Source: HK1 sp965220535
GTDB taxonomy: Bacteria > Pseudomonadota > Gammaproteobacteria > HK1
NCBI GenBank assembly: GCA_965220535.1
Contig: OZ244833.1
Span: 3,968,001-4,032,000, forward strand
DNA: 64,000 bases
Direction: 5' to 3'
The translations under genes were made by a program, and so were the position numbers. Below the pieces are notes generated by a model. That model had not been told where the DNA came from. It saw only the letters and a program-made list of their open reading frames with translations, and did not search any database. Shown here piece by piece: positions 9,331-18,900 of this stretch (position 1 is its first letter; every line of letters starts with the position of its first letter).

Positions 9331-9543
9331 CACAACGCGGTGTTTTTCCATCGAACGAATCGACTCCTCGGTCGCCAAGCACCGATCAACCGACAAACCA
9401 CCGGCCCCACTACGAAAAACACCGACATCCACCTCCCCGTACACTTCGCCCTCGGAGCGCTCCGATGCCCCGGTATCATCGCGTGCCCAACCCGTGACCT
9501 ATCGCAAAGCCCTCGCTTGGCTTCGATCCCCCGTAGCGGTCGG
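9324..9543. repeat. Direct repeat B, copy 1
   Basis: Starts around GATTGCACAACGCGGTG and ends near CGATCCCCCGTAGCGG. It matches 9590-9783, with small insertions. Confidence 0.7.
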
Positions 9544-9589
9544 CTGGAAGATTAAATTGCACTTGTACGCCCGAATCCCCCCGACCGTA

Positions 9590-9783
9590 ACGATCGCACA
9601 ACGCAGTGGTTTCCCCACCGATCGAACCGACACCTCCGCCGCCGATCACCGGATCCACGGCAAAAAAACCCGAAGTCCACCCTTGCGCTCTTGAATCGCC
9701 CCGATACGCCGGTATCATCATGCATCCAACCCGATCCTTCGCAAAGCCCTCGCTTGGCGTCGATCCCCCGTCGCGGACCGGCG
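9590..9783. repeat. Direct repeat B, copy 2
   Basis: Shares the core CGCAAAGCCCTCGCTTGG, the following CGATCCCCCGT and the CCGGTATCATC segment with copy 1. It lies just before oppA. Confidence 0.7.
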
Positions 9784-9899
9784 ATTGGCCGAGCGGCCTT
9801 GCTGCCCTTGTATGACCGATTGATCAGGGATAGAGTCAGCATCATTGACTGCCCCATCCATGGTTATTCTCGCGTTCCTATCGAAACGGAGATCGAGCG

Positions 9900-11477
9900 A
9901 TGAACAAAACACCGATAAAGACACTTCTCTGTCTTGCAGGCAGCCTGTTGGCAACGAGCGCATTGGCTGCGACTTTGAATATCCACAACGGCGCCGATCC
10001 GACCTCTTTGGATCCGCACAAACTCGGGGGCGATTGGGAAAATCGCATCGCCGGGGATATTTTCGAAGGTCTGGTAACGGAGGACAGAGGCGCTCGGCCA
10101 ATCCCCGGGCAGGCGGAATCATGGACGATTTCCGATGATGGCTTGGTTTATACCTTCAAGTTGCGCAGCGGGATTCAGTGGACCGATGGCAAGCCCGTCA
10201 CCGCCGGTGATTTCGTCTTTGCCTTACAGCGTTTGATGGACCCGGAGACGGCGGCCAAATACGCCTATCTGCAATACCCCATCAAGAATGCCGAAGAGAT
10301 CAATTCCGGCGACATCGCCGATCTCGATCAGCTGGGTGTCAAAGCCATCGACGATCGCACGCTGGAAGTCACGCTGAAACAGCCGACGCCGTATTTCATC
10401 GGCGCTTTGACCCATTACACGGCTTTTCCGATTCCGCAACATGTCGTTGAAGCCAAGGGCGGCGACTGGGTCAAAATCGAAAATATCGTTACCAACGGAC
10501 CTTATAAACCCATCGATTGGGTGCCGGGCTCGCACGTAACGACGGAAAAGAATCCGCTTTATTACGATGCCGACAATGTCTCGATCGACAGCGTGAAGTT
10601 TTTCGTTCTCGAAGATCAATCGGCTGCCCTGAAGCGCTATCGTTCCGGCGAGTTTCATATATTGACCGAGTTCCCCACCGACCAATATGAATGGATGCAG
10701 AAGAATCTGCCCGGGCAGGCTCAGGTCGCTCCCTTCGCCGGGCTGTATTACTACAGTATCAACACCACCAAAGCGCCTTTCGATAACGCCGATGTTCGAC
10801 AGGCGCTCTCGATGTCCATCAACCGCGAAGTCATCGGTCCGCAGATACTGGGTACGGGCGAGCTGCCGGCTTATTCTTGGGTTCCTCCCGGCATGGCGAA
10901 TTACGGAGCGCCGGAAGAGGTCGTTTGGAAAGACCTGTCCTACAAAGAAAAAGTGGCGCAGGCGAAAGACCTCTTGGCCAAAGCCGGCTTTTCGAGCGAT
11001 AACCCCCTAAGGCTTCAGTTGCGCTACAACACCAACGAAAACCACAAGCGCATCGCCGTCGCCGTGGCCGCCATGTGGAAACCTCTGGGTATCGAAGTCG
11101 AGTTATACAACACCGAAACCAAGGTTCATTACGACGAACTGCAAAAAGGCGTTCTCGATGTCGCTCGCGCCGGCTGGCTCGCCGACTATAACGATGCCGA
11201 CAACTTCCTGAACCTGTTGAAAAGTTCGGTGCCCTATAACTATGGTCGTTATAGCAACCCCGACTTCGACGAGTTGCTGGATCAAGCCAACGCGACAACC
11301 GACGCCGCCGCCCGAGAGACACTGCTCAAAAAAGCGGAACGGATCGCCATGGACGATTCCGCCTCGATACCCATTTACTATTATCTTTCGCGCAACGTGG
11401 TGTCCCCGAAAGTCAAAGGCTTCGAGAACAACGCCTTCGACATCCACCGCACGCGATGGCTTGAACTCTCGGAATAG
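9900..11477 (+). CDS. oppA: Oligopeptide ABC transporter substrate-binding protein
   Basis: A 525-residue periplasmic binding protein of the OppA/DppA cluster (SBP_bac_5). The N-terminus is a Sec signal peptide (residues 1-23, positive start, hydrophobic core, cleavage after SALA). The mature part begins with the family motif LNIHNGADPTSLDPHKLGGDWENRIAGDIFEGL and contains WTISDDGLVYTFKLR and NGPYKPIDWVPGS, all characteristic of peptide binders. It captures oligopeptides in the periplasm and hands them to the OppBC channel. The start ATG follows ACGGAG by 7 bases. It is first in an operon with oppB, oppC and oppDF, 66 bases before oppB. The exact peptide preference cannot be read. Confidence 0.93.
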   Translation: MNKTPIKTLLCLAGSLLATSALAATLNIHNGADPTSLDPHKLGGDWENRIAGDIFEGLVTEDRGARPIPGQAESWTISDDGLVYTFKLRSGIQWTDGKPVTAGDFVFALQRLMDPETAAKYAYLQYPIKNAEEINSGDIADLDQLGVKAIDDRTLEVTLKQPTPYFIGALTHYTAFPIPQHVVEAKGGDWVKIENIVTNGPYKPIDWVPGSHVTTEKNPLYYDADNVSIDSVKFFVLEDQSAALKRYRSGEFHILTEFPTDQYEWMQKNLPGQAQVAPFAGLYYYSINTTKAPFDNADVRQALSMSINREVIGPQILGTGELPAYSWVPPGMANYGAPEEVVWKDLSYKEKVAQAKDLLAKAGFSSDNPLRLQLRYNTNENHKRIAVAVAAMWKPLGIEVELYNTETKVHYDELQKGVLDVARAGWLADYNDADNFLNLLKSSVPYNYGRYSNPDFDELLDQANATTDAAARETLLKKAERIAMDDSASIPIYYYLSRNVVSPKVKGFENNAFDIHRTRWLELSE

Positions 11478-11543
11478 TAGCCCTTCGCTACGGACGATGT
11501 GCCGCGCATCCCTCCCGATGCGCGGCACCATCGCCTCTTTCTC

Positions 11544-12467
11544 ATGCTGCGTTATGCTCTAAAACGCCTGACGTCGACGATCCCGGTATTGTGGATTGCC
11601 ATTACCGCCTGTTTTTTCATCCTGCGCCTTGCCCCCGGCGGCCCCTTCGACGGCGAGCGACCCTTGCCGCCGACGATCAGGAAAAACCTCGAAGCCCACT
11701 ATCATCTCGATAAGTCCGTTTTCGAGCAATACCTGATCTATCTATCCGACGTTCTGCGGGGCGATCTCGGACCTTCGTTTATCAATCAGGATTTCACCGT
11801 CGCCGAACAAATAGGCATCGGCTTGCCCTATACGCTCATCCTCGGCGGGTCGGCGCTTTTATTGGCGATCATCATCGGGTGTTTGAGCGGCGCCTTGGGT
11901 ACCCTTTATCGAAATCGCTTGCCGGATTATGCGTTGGGATTTCTGATCTTGCTCGGGTTGGTCATTCCCAATTTCCTCGTCGCCCCGATCTTGCAATTCG
12001 TCTTCGGATTGCAACTGAGTTGGCTGCCGGTAGGAGGCTGGGGCGATGGATCGTTGACCTTCGTGATCTTGCCGGTGATCGTATTGGCATTGCCCCATAT
12101 CGCGCGTATCTCCCGCCTGATGCGCGGGGCCATGATCGAAGTGTTGAACAGCAACTATATCCGCACCGCGCGTTCCAAAGGGTTGGCGCAGTCCGTCATT
12201 TTATGGCGACACGCGTCGAAGCCGGCGCTGATGCCGGTGGTCTCTTATCTAGGCCCGGCGGCCGGATTCTTGTTGACCGGCTCGTTGGTGGTCGAAACGA
12301 TTTTCGGCTTGCCGGGAATCGGAAGATATTTTATCAACGCGGCACTCAATCGTGATTACGGCATGGTGCTGGGCACGGTCATTTTCTATATGGTGTTGAT
12401 CGTGGTCCTGAACCTGCTGGTCGACATCCTCTATGCCTGGCTCGATCCGCGGGTGAGAAACCAGTGA
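11544..12467 (+). CDS. oppB: Oligopeptide ABC transporter permease OppB
   Basis: A 307-residue inner-membrane permease with six hydrophobic segments and the EAA-type loop for ATPase contact (about LMRGAMIEVLNSNYIRTARSKGL), typical of BPD_transp_1 proteins of the OppB/DppB type. The N-terminus MLRYALKRLTSTIPVLW is the usual first helix. I chose ATG at 11544 rather than an earlier in-frame ATG at 11499, which would add 15 uncharacteristic residues. The stop overlaps the oppC start (GTGA). Confidence 0.92.
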   Translation: MLRYALKRLTSTIPVLWIAITACFFILRLAPGGPFDGERPLPPTIRKNLEAHYHLDKSVFEQYLIYLSDVLRGDLGPSFINQDFTVAEQIGIGLPYTLILGGSALLLAIIIGCLSGALGTLYRNRLPDYALGFLILLGLVIPNFLVAPILQFVFGLQLSWLPVGGWGDGSLTFVILPVIVLALPHIARISRLMRGAMIEVLNSNYIRTARSKGLAQSVILWRHASKPALMPVVSYLGPAAGFLLTGSLVVETIFGLPGIGRYFINAALNRDYGMVLGTVIFYMVLIVVLNLLVDILYAWLDPRVRNQ

Positions 12468-13372
12468 ATCCCTCGATTTCCCCCGACTTGGAAAACCCGC
12501 CGAGCGGCGAGGTGGCGCAAGGGCGAAGCCTGATGCAAAACGCCCTGCGCCGCTTGCGTCGTAATCGCGGTGCGATGGTCTCCCTCGTCATGTTGTCGTT
12601 GTTGATCGCCTGCGCTTTTATCGGCCCCTATCTGATCCCCTTCAACTACGAAGACCCGGATTGGGCGGCGTTCAGAACTCCGCCGTCGATCGATAGCGGA
12701 CACTATTTCGGTACCGATCAAAACGGCCGGGATCTGCTCGCCCGAACTCTGTACGGCACCCGCGTTTCGTTGGCGGTCGCTTTGGTCGCCACCTTGGTCT
12801 CGGTGGTGATCGGGGTCAGCTTCGGCGCCGTCGCCGGCTATTTCGGCGGCCGCACCGACGAGGCGATGATGCGTTTCGTGGATATCATGTATGCCTTGCC
12901 TTATATATTATTCGTCATCCTGCTGATGGTGGTTTTCGGTCGCAATGTCTATCTCCTGTTCGCCGCGATCGGGGCCATCGAATGGCTGACGATGGCGCGT
13001 ATCGTGCGCGGTCAAACGCTGTCCATCAAGCAACGCGAATATATCGAAGCGGCAAAAGCCGCCGGCGTTCGGCCGTTGGCCATCGTCTTTCGGCATATCG
13101 TTCCCAACCTGATCGGTCCGGTTGTCATCTACGCGACATTGACCATCCCCGAGATCGTCGTCACCGAAAGTTTTCTCTCCTACCTAGGCTTCGGAGTGCA
13201 AGAACCGCTGACCTCGTTAGGCACCCTGATCGCCGAGGGCGCCGATGTGATGGAAGTGCTCCCCTGGCTATTATGGTTTCCCGCAACCTTCCTGGTGCTG
13301 CTGTTGATGAGCCTGCTGTTTATCGGCGATGGCTTGCGCGATGCATTCGATACCAAGGAGCATCAATCTTGA
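12464..13372 (+). CDS. oppC: Oligopeptide ABC transporter permease OppC
   Basis: A 302-residue permease with a cytoplasmic N-terminus and an OppC_N-type first helix (LRRNRGAMVSLVMLSLLIACAFIGPYLI). It has the periplasmic motif HYFGTDQNGRDLLARTLYGTRVSL and the EAA loop GQTLSIKQREYIEAAKAAG. It pairs with OppB to form the peptide channel. Start is GTG at 12464, overlapping the oppB stop, and its own stop overlaps the TTG start of oppDF. Confidence 0.92.
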   Translation: MNPSISPDLENPPSGEVAQGRSLMQNALRRLRRNRGAMVSLVMLSLLIACAFIGPYLIPFNYEDPDWAAFRTPPSIDSGHYFGTDQNGRDLLARTLYGTRVSLAVALVATLVSVVIGVSFGAVAGYFGGRTDEAMMRFVDIMYALPYILFVILLMVVFGRNVYLLFAAIGAIEWLTMARIVRGQTLSIKQREYIEAAKAAGVRPLAIVFRHIVPNLIGPVVIYATLTIPEIVVTESFLSYLGFGVQEPLTSLGTLIAEGADVMEVLPWLLWFPATFLVLLLMSLLFIGDGLRDAFDTKEHQS

Positions 13373-15213
13373 GTCATCGCATCCTCGATATACGCGATCT
13401 GGCTATCCGTTTCATCACCGAGGACGGATATATCGACGCCGTTCGCGGAGTTTCCTGTCATGTCGATGCCGGCGAATGCCTCGGTATCGTCGGCGAATCG
13501 GGATCCGGCAAGAGCCAAACCTTTCTCGCCGCGATGGGGTTGTTGGCGCGCAACGGATCGGCGACCGGGGAAATCGAATTCGCGGGTCAAGATCTATTGC
13601 GACTCGAGCGCGCCGATATCAATCGCATTCGCGGCAATCGGCTATCCATGATATTCCAAGACCCGCTGACCTCGCTCACCCCGCATCTGAAGATCGGCCG
13701 ACAAATGCGCGAAGTGTTGCGCACGCATCTCGGACTCTCCGGCGCCGAAGCCGACCGGCGTTGTTTGCAATGGCTCGATCGCGTGCACATCCCGGAGGCC
13801 GCCAAACGCTTCGAACAATACCCTCACGAACTATCCGGCGGGATGCGACAAAGAGTCATGATCGCGATGTGTATGCTGTGCGATCCCGAATGCCTGATCG
13901 CCGACGAGCCCACAACGGCGTTGGACGTCACCATTCAGGCCGAGATTCTGGATCTGATGGATGAACTCAAACGCGAACGAGGAACCGCAATCGTCTTCAT
14001 CACCCATGACATGGGCGTCGTTGCCCGTATGTGCGATCGAGTGATGGTGATGCGCACCGGCGAGTTCGTGGAGCAAGGGCCGGTAGACGATATTTTCTAT
14101 CGTCCGCAACACGATTACACCAAGATGCTATTGGATGCCGTACCGCATATCTCCCTCGAAAGCACAGGCAAGGTGCCTGCAATCGATATCGAATCCGGCG
14201 ACGAGCCTTTATTGGAGGTCGAGGATGTTCAAGTTCGCTTTCGCCTTTCGCGCGGTTGGTTCTCGCACCCCGACATACTCAAAGCGGTCGACGGCATCAC
14301 CTTTACCCTGCAAAGCGGCGAAACCCTCGGCATCGTCGGCGAATCCGGAAGCGGCAAATCGACCCTGGCCAGAGCGGTCCTCAAACTGGTGCCGACAGCG
14401 GCCGGTCAAGTCAGTTGGTTGGGCCGATCGCTAAGCGCAATGGATCAAGAACAACTGCGACAAGCCCGCCGCGATCTGCATATCGTTTTTCAAGACCCGA
14501 TGGCAAGCCTCAACCCGGCGTTGACCATCGGCCAATCCATCATGGAGCCTTTGAGCGTTCACGATCCGAAGTCGAATCATGCCAAACGAGAACGACGCGC
14601 CATCGACATGATGCAACGCGTGGGTCTCGAACATCACCTTATCAATCGCTACCCCCACGAACTCTCCGGCGGCCAGAATCAGCGAGTCGGTATCGCCCGT
14701 GCCATGATCTTGAACCCGAAACTGGTGATTTGCGACGAAGCCGTCTCGGCGCTGGACGTTTCCATCCAAGCCCAAGTCCTCGAGTTGCTGCAACGACTAC
14801 AACGCGATTTCGGCGTCTCCTTCATCTTCATTTCCCACGATCTATCCGTGGTCAGCGAAATCTCCCACCGCGTGCTGGTCATGTATCTAGGCTCGGTGGT
14901 GGAACTGGCAACGAGAGATCAGTTGTTCCGCTCCCCGCAACACCCCTACACCCGACAATTGATCTCGGCGGTACCGATACCGGACCCGATCAACGAAAGA
15001 CAACGACAGCGCATCAGGCTCAAAGGCGAACTCTCATCCCCCCTGGACCCGACGGCACGCCTACGCTTTTTCCCCTCCCGAGCCCAAGTCGAACCCGATT
15101 ACCGCCCGCGACTGACAGAATACGAAAAAGGCCATTGGGTGGCCGAACACGATCCGATCGAAACCCTGCTGGCCACCCCCTTGTCGGTGCAAACCGAGCC
15201 ATCGCATGGTTGA
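13369..15213 (+). CDS. oppDF: Oligopeptide ABC transporter fused ATPase (OppD-OppF)
   Basis: A 614-residue protein with two complete ABC ATPase domains in tandem. The first has Walker A GESGSGKSQ (about residues 42-50), signature LSGGMRQR and Walker B LIADEPTTALDVT (about 176-188). The second has Walker A GESGSGKST (about 323-331), signature LSGGQNQR and Walker B LVICDEAVSALDVS (about 451-464), where Ala replaces the usual Pro after DE. It powers OppBC from the cytoplasmic face. The true start is TTG at 13369, preceded by AAGGAG and overlapping the oppC stop. The frame is open further upstream, but that part overlaps oppC. Fused OppDF/YejF-type ATPases are common. Confidence 0.92.
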   Translation: MSHRILDIRDLAIRFITEDGYIDAVRGVSCHVDAGECLGIVGESGSGKSQTFLAAMGLLARNGSATGEIEFAGQDLLRLERADINRIRGNRLSMIFQDPLTSLTPHLKIGRQMREVLRTHLGLSGAEADRRCLQWLDRVHIPEAAKRFEQYPHELSGGMRQRVMIAMCMLCDPECLIADEPTTALDVTIQAEILDLMDELKRERGTAIVFITHDMGVVARMCDRVMVMRTGEFVEQGPVDDIFYRPQHDYTKMLLDAVPHISLESTGKVPAIDIESGDEPLLEVEDVQVRFRLSRGWFSHPDILKAVDGITFTLQSGETLGIVGESGSGKSTLARAVLKLVPTAAGQVSWLGRSLSAMDQEQLRQARRDLHIVFQDPMASLNPALTIGQSIMEPLSVHDPKSNHAKRERRAIDMMQRVGLEHHLINRYPHELSGGQNQRVGIARAMILNPKLVICDEAVSALDVSIQAQVLELLQRLQRDFGVSFIFISHDLSVVSEISHRVLVMYLGSVVELATRDQLFRSPQHPYTRQLISAVPIPDPINERQRQRIRLKGELSSPLDPTARLRFFPSRAQVEPDYRPRLTEYEKGHWVAEHDPIETLLATPLSVQTEPSHG

Positions 15214-15218
15214 TCGAG

Positions 15219-15341
15219 CTATCGATAAAGGAGCCAAGCCCGAAACCCGTCCGCCTTGTCGATCGCCGCCGCGGACATGAAAAACAGGCGGGGCAGGGAA
15301 AATACGCCGATCAGCACGCAAATGAACGAGCCGATATACAT
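15219..15341 (-). CDS. Possible small hydrophobic protein
   Basis: A 40-codon frame with a hydrophobic N-terminal half (MYIGSFICVLIGVFSLPRLFF) and a short soluble tail, convergent with oppDF. It might be a one-helix membrane peptide. No ribosome-binding site is obvious and no family is recognised, so this may be chance. Confidence 0.2.
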   Translation of the reverse strand: MYIGSFICVLIGVFSLPRLFFMSAAAIDKADGFRAWLLYR

Positions 15342-15401
15342 ATAAGAGTATGATCCGTTCTTTGGATCACCCGTCGTTGAATCACCCGGGAGAACGCAGC
15401 T

Positions 15402-15629
15402 ATGAGTCAAGTCAGATGGTCAATCGTCGTACAAGACGAAACGGACAAATCCTTGCGGGACTATTTGAAGCAGCATGGCAAGAAAGAGGACGATCTCTCC
15501 CGCTTCGTCGAGGATGCAGTCCAAGAACGCCTCTTCGAACTGACGCTGCAGGACGTCAAGCAGCGCAACCGAAATTATCCGCAGGATGAAATCCTCGAAG
15601 CGATAGACGAAGCCGTGGCCAAGAGCTAA
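15402..15629 (+). CDS. Ribbon-helix-helix antitoxin-like protein
   Basis: A 75-residue protein of the RHH type found in PIN-domain toxin-antitoxin pairs. It has a basic beta-strand-like start (VRWSIVVQDETDKSLRDYL), a helix-turn-helix-like core (DLSRFVEDAVQERLFELTL) and an acidic tail (ILEAIDEAVAKS). A GGGAG sequence precedes the ATG at suitable distance. In related loci a PIN toxin frame follows at once. Here the next 280 bases contain no such frame and instead hold an IS-end relic, so it looks orphaned. Such proteins repress their own promoter. Confidence 0.6.
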   Translation: MSQVRWSIVVQDETDKSLRDYLKQHGKKEDDLSRFVEDAVQERLFELTLQDVKQRNRNYPQDEILEAIDEAVAKS

Positions 15630-15858
15630 CAGTTCGGCCTGCACCGGGTCGGATCACCGCTAGCATCGAGAGTATTTCCGCCTACTTGGATGAGAAAGAA
15701 GCTCTCCAAAGCAGCCGTCTTGCCGACCACTGCTAGGGTGGGGACTATGTAAACGATAAGGGGTGGCCTTAGGGCGACGTCGTTTGGGCTGTACTGTAGG
15801 CAGCGCAGACATTGATCTCTAGGCTGGTTTGAAACGCGATGTGGTCGATATCGACAAA
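15630..15858. other. Gap after the antitoxin-like gene
   Basis: About 230 bases without a recognisable gene, at the position where a partner toxin would be expected. No RNA gene was seen. An IS 3'-end fragment follows directly. Confidence 0.4.
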
Positions 15859-15905
15859 ATGCCGACACTCGTATAATACTGACAAATTTCTCAATAACCT
15901 TAGGG
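15859..15905 (+). mobile_element. Solo IS3-type 3' end (relic)
   Basis: Matches the orfB-side end of the degenerate IS at 4.6 kb with identical spacing: a CCG..TAA stop segment from the orfB C-terminus, then TTCTCAATAACC and TTAGGG. No other part of the element remains upstream. It ends 8 bases before the start of the STAND-like NTPase gene. Confidence 0.65.
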
Positions 15906-15913
15906 CACTGCAC

Positions 15914-18900
15914 ATGTCATCACCCCCTGAAACATTTCTGGCTTCGCTGATTACCCTCAGCAGAAAGCAGATTGGGCAAGCTGGAAGTAGATATACACCT
16001 GGGATCGATCCTGATGCGCCAAATATCAAGATCGAACGACTTTTCGCAGCGATCGAGAATGTCGTTTGCGGAGCGGGCGCTCATGCGAGATTTCAATCGG
16101 TGCTTGATGAATTTTCCAAGGAATGGAAACTTGCCAAACACTACAGCCAGCGGCCTAACACACTTCAGAGGCGAGTGAATAAGGCTCGTAAATTCTTATC
16201 GCCGATGATGAAGCGACTGCGCATGGGCGAAGCAGCTGCAGGAGAAGAGTGGTCGAGTCTTCTAACGAAAATTGAATCCGATTTAATGAAAGATATAGAG
16301 CACTGGCGTCTGGAAGAGGACAAGCCAAAGCTGACCGAAAGAGATACAGGCTACTCGTCAACACATAATCCAATCAGCGAAAAAATAAACGCCATTGCTC
16401 GCTGTTTGACCATTGTACATGAGGAGAAGGAGTACATCCATAGATTGGAATTCAAACTTCTGCATGATCCGAATCTCTTGATAAAGGGCGAATGGGGAAC
16501 CGGTAAGACACATTTGCTATGTGATGTCGCGCAAAATCGAATTAATCACTGTCAGGCCACAGTTCTAGTTCTTGCCAAGAACTTCAAAAGCAATGTTGTT
16601 TGCGAAATCTGCTCCCAAATCGACAAAGAATGCACAGTAGCAGAGATATTCAATCGACTTGAAGAATTAGCCAACAAAACCGAGGAGCGAGCGATCTTCA
16701 TCTTGGATGGTATAAACGAGGGTAGCCGTCAAGAATGGCTAGAAGCCGTTACCACACTTCAATCGCTTGTTGCAAATCGCCGGAATATTGGCTTGATCGT
16801 AAGTTGCCGGACGCCGTTCGAATCCATAGCCATCAAGCATGAAGACTTGGAGAAATTTCATAAGGTCGATCACATCGGTTTTGACGATCAGGGATTTGAA
16901 GCTCAGGAAGAGTTTTTCCGGTACTACGATCTGCCGCTGCCGGAAGTACCATTGTTGGACAGAGAATTCTCTCGCCCACTCACGCTGAAGCTGATCGGTG
17001 AATCACTCAAAAATCTCACAGTCAAGAAGCGGGCAAGGGGGTTTGCAGGTATCGCCTCGGGTCAAAAAGGAATGACCTATGTGCTTGAATCTTTCGTTGA
17101 TTGCGTTGGCGAGACGATTGAGCATCAATATAGTCTGGGGTCTAATGGATGCTGGCAGTTGTTGAAGGGAAGCGATCGGATCGTTGATAGGAAATATGCA
17201 GGCTTTGCGCCATGCATGGCGGAGAATCTGCGTGACTACGTTAATCGAACGGAGGCCGACCGCATCATCGCCGCTAATTATCCGAAATTGAAGCCGGCGC
17301 AGCGGTGCAAGCTCCTTGATGCATTACGAACTAATGGTCTCATCAATGAGGATGTTGTCTGGTATTCAGCGAAAACAGAAAGAAAGTTCCGGGTTATTTT
17401 CCGGTTGCCCTATCAGCGATTCAGCGACCACTTGATCGCGCGGCATTTGCTGAGCAAGCATCTGAATGCTTCCTCGGTGAAAGCGATCAAGCAAAGCTTC
17501 GAGGGAAGATCTTCGCTCGCACGGATTTTTCAGACGTCCAATAAAAATAGCCGAGAGTACGCGAAGCCGGGCTTGGCACAGGCACTAATTACGGAGTTTC
17601 CGGAGCGTGTTAAGAAGCAGCTACCATCCAAGCAGCGTGAGTTGTTCTTCGTGTTGCCGAAACGTGCCCGATGTTTGAATGCCTATAGTGGTCCGTTCAT
17701 CGAAGGTGTATTTTGGCGCGCTCCTGAGGCATTCACTGAGGGTACGCATGTCATCATCAAAAAATATTTGAATTCCGGGTCGCGGGCATGGTGGCAAATG
17801 GTTGACGCGTTAGCCGCCGTCTCGACCAAGCCGAAGCACCCTTACCAAGCTCGTCGTTTGTATGAGTTTTTGGCGTCTTACTCGATGTCGGATCGCGATC
17901 TTCAGTGGTCCGAATATCTTCGGCGACGATATGCCTTGTTCACCATTGGTCGTCTGCTCGCTTGGGCGGAGAATCTCAATGTGGCGAATCTGGAGCAGAG
18001 ATCAGCGGAGAATATTGTTGTATTGCTTTCCTTGGTACTTACAACGGTCGCTCGAAGTGACCGCGATCTGGCGACGAAGGCACTTGTGTTGATCGGAGAA
18101 AGGTTTCCCGAAGTTCTTTTTACCCACGTCGTGACAACCCTTGGATTTAATGATCCTTATGTACCAGAGCGTATGTTGGCGGCTGCGTATGGGACGACTT
18201 TATCCTTAGTGGACTCGGAAGAGGCACCGACGTTTCGACCCTTATTAGGTAAATTGGCCAAATCTCTGTATCAAATGATGTTCGGACCCGAAGCAGGGAA
18301 TGCTACTCACCATACCCTGATGCGAGACTACGCGCTCGGTATCATCGAGATCGCCCAGTGTGCGAAATGTGTCTCACTACCAAAGACCGCTAGCCGGGGT
18401 ATTGTTGCGCCGTTTCCGAATACGCCATCGACGTTTGTGAGTGATGGAACTCCGGATCCATCGGTGAAAAAATCCATCGGCCATTCCATTGAAATGGATT
18501 TTAAAAACTACACGATCGGACGCCTGATACCGAACAGGGGTAACTATGATTACGATAATTCTGATTATGTCCAAGTCTGCGCGAAAATTGAACGACGTAT
18601 GTTCGATCTAGGATATCGAGAAGAGCGTTTCAAAGATGCCGATGACAGGATTAGAAGTAAGTCAATTTATATGCGAAACCAGGACAAGGTGGATCGATAT
18701 GGTAAGAAGTATTCGTGGATTGCGTATTTTGAAATGTGGGGTGAACGTGAGGCTGTGAAAAAATTGCCGGATCAGCGCCTCGGAGGGAGAACATCGGATT
18801 GTGGAGTAGATCCAAGTTTTCCAAAACGTCCACCTTGCTGGACGCCACCAATTCCGAATCTTTTTGGTGATATGGATGCTACTACCGAAGCATGGGTCGA

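Larger units (their letters stand above)
8364..9899. repeat. Non-coding region built of diverged direct repeats
   Basis: About 1.5 kb with no credible gene. Many frames stay open because of base composition, but they do not resemble proteins. The region consists of copies of two adjoining sequence blocks. Block A occurs at about 8656-8826 and 9161-9330, with a shorter diverged copy at about 8934-9043. Block B occurs at about 9324-9543 and 9590-9783, with a fragment near 8876-8920. The A copies are spaced 505 bases apart, and the shared B core CGCAAAGCCCTCGCTTGG recurs 237 bases apart (9503 and 9740). The last 60 bases should hold the oppA promoter. Confidence 0.75.

Noticed and set aside
9040..9694. 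Overlapping 120-170-codon frames on both strands in the repeat region
   Set aside because: Pro/Arg/Ser-rich, inconsistent between repeat copies, no ribosome-binding sites.
8364..9899. CRISPR array or rRNA/tRNA cluster
   Set aside because: Repeat units are long (170-220 bases), diverged and irregularly spaced; no tRNA or rRNA landmarks.
12982..13368. Longer N-terminus for the OppDF ATPase
   Set aside because: It would lie entirely within oppC; the TTG at 13369 has a good ribosome-binding site and gives the standard N-terminus.
14031..15353. 440-codon plus-strand frame overlapping oppDF
   Set aside because: Arg/Pro/Ser-rich translation typical of an alternate frame; oppDF has both full ATPase domains here.
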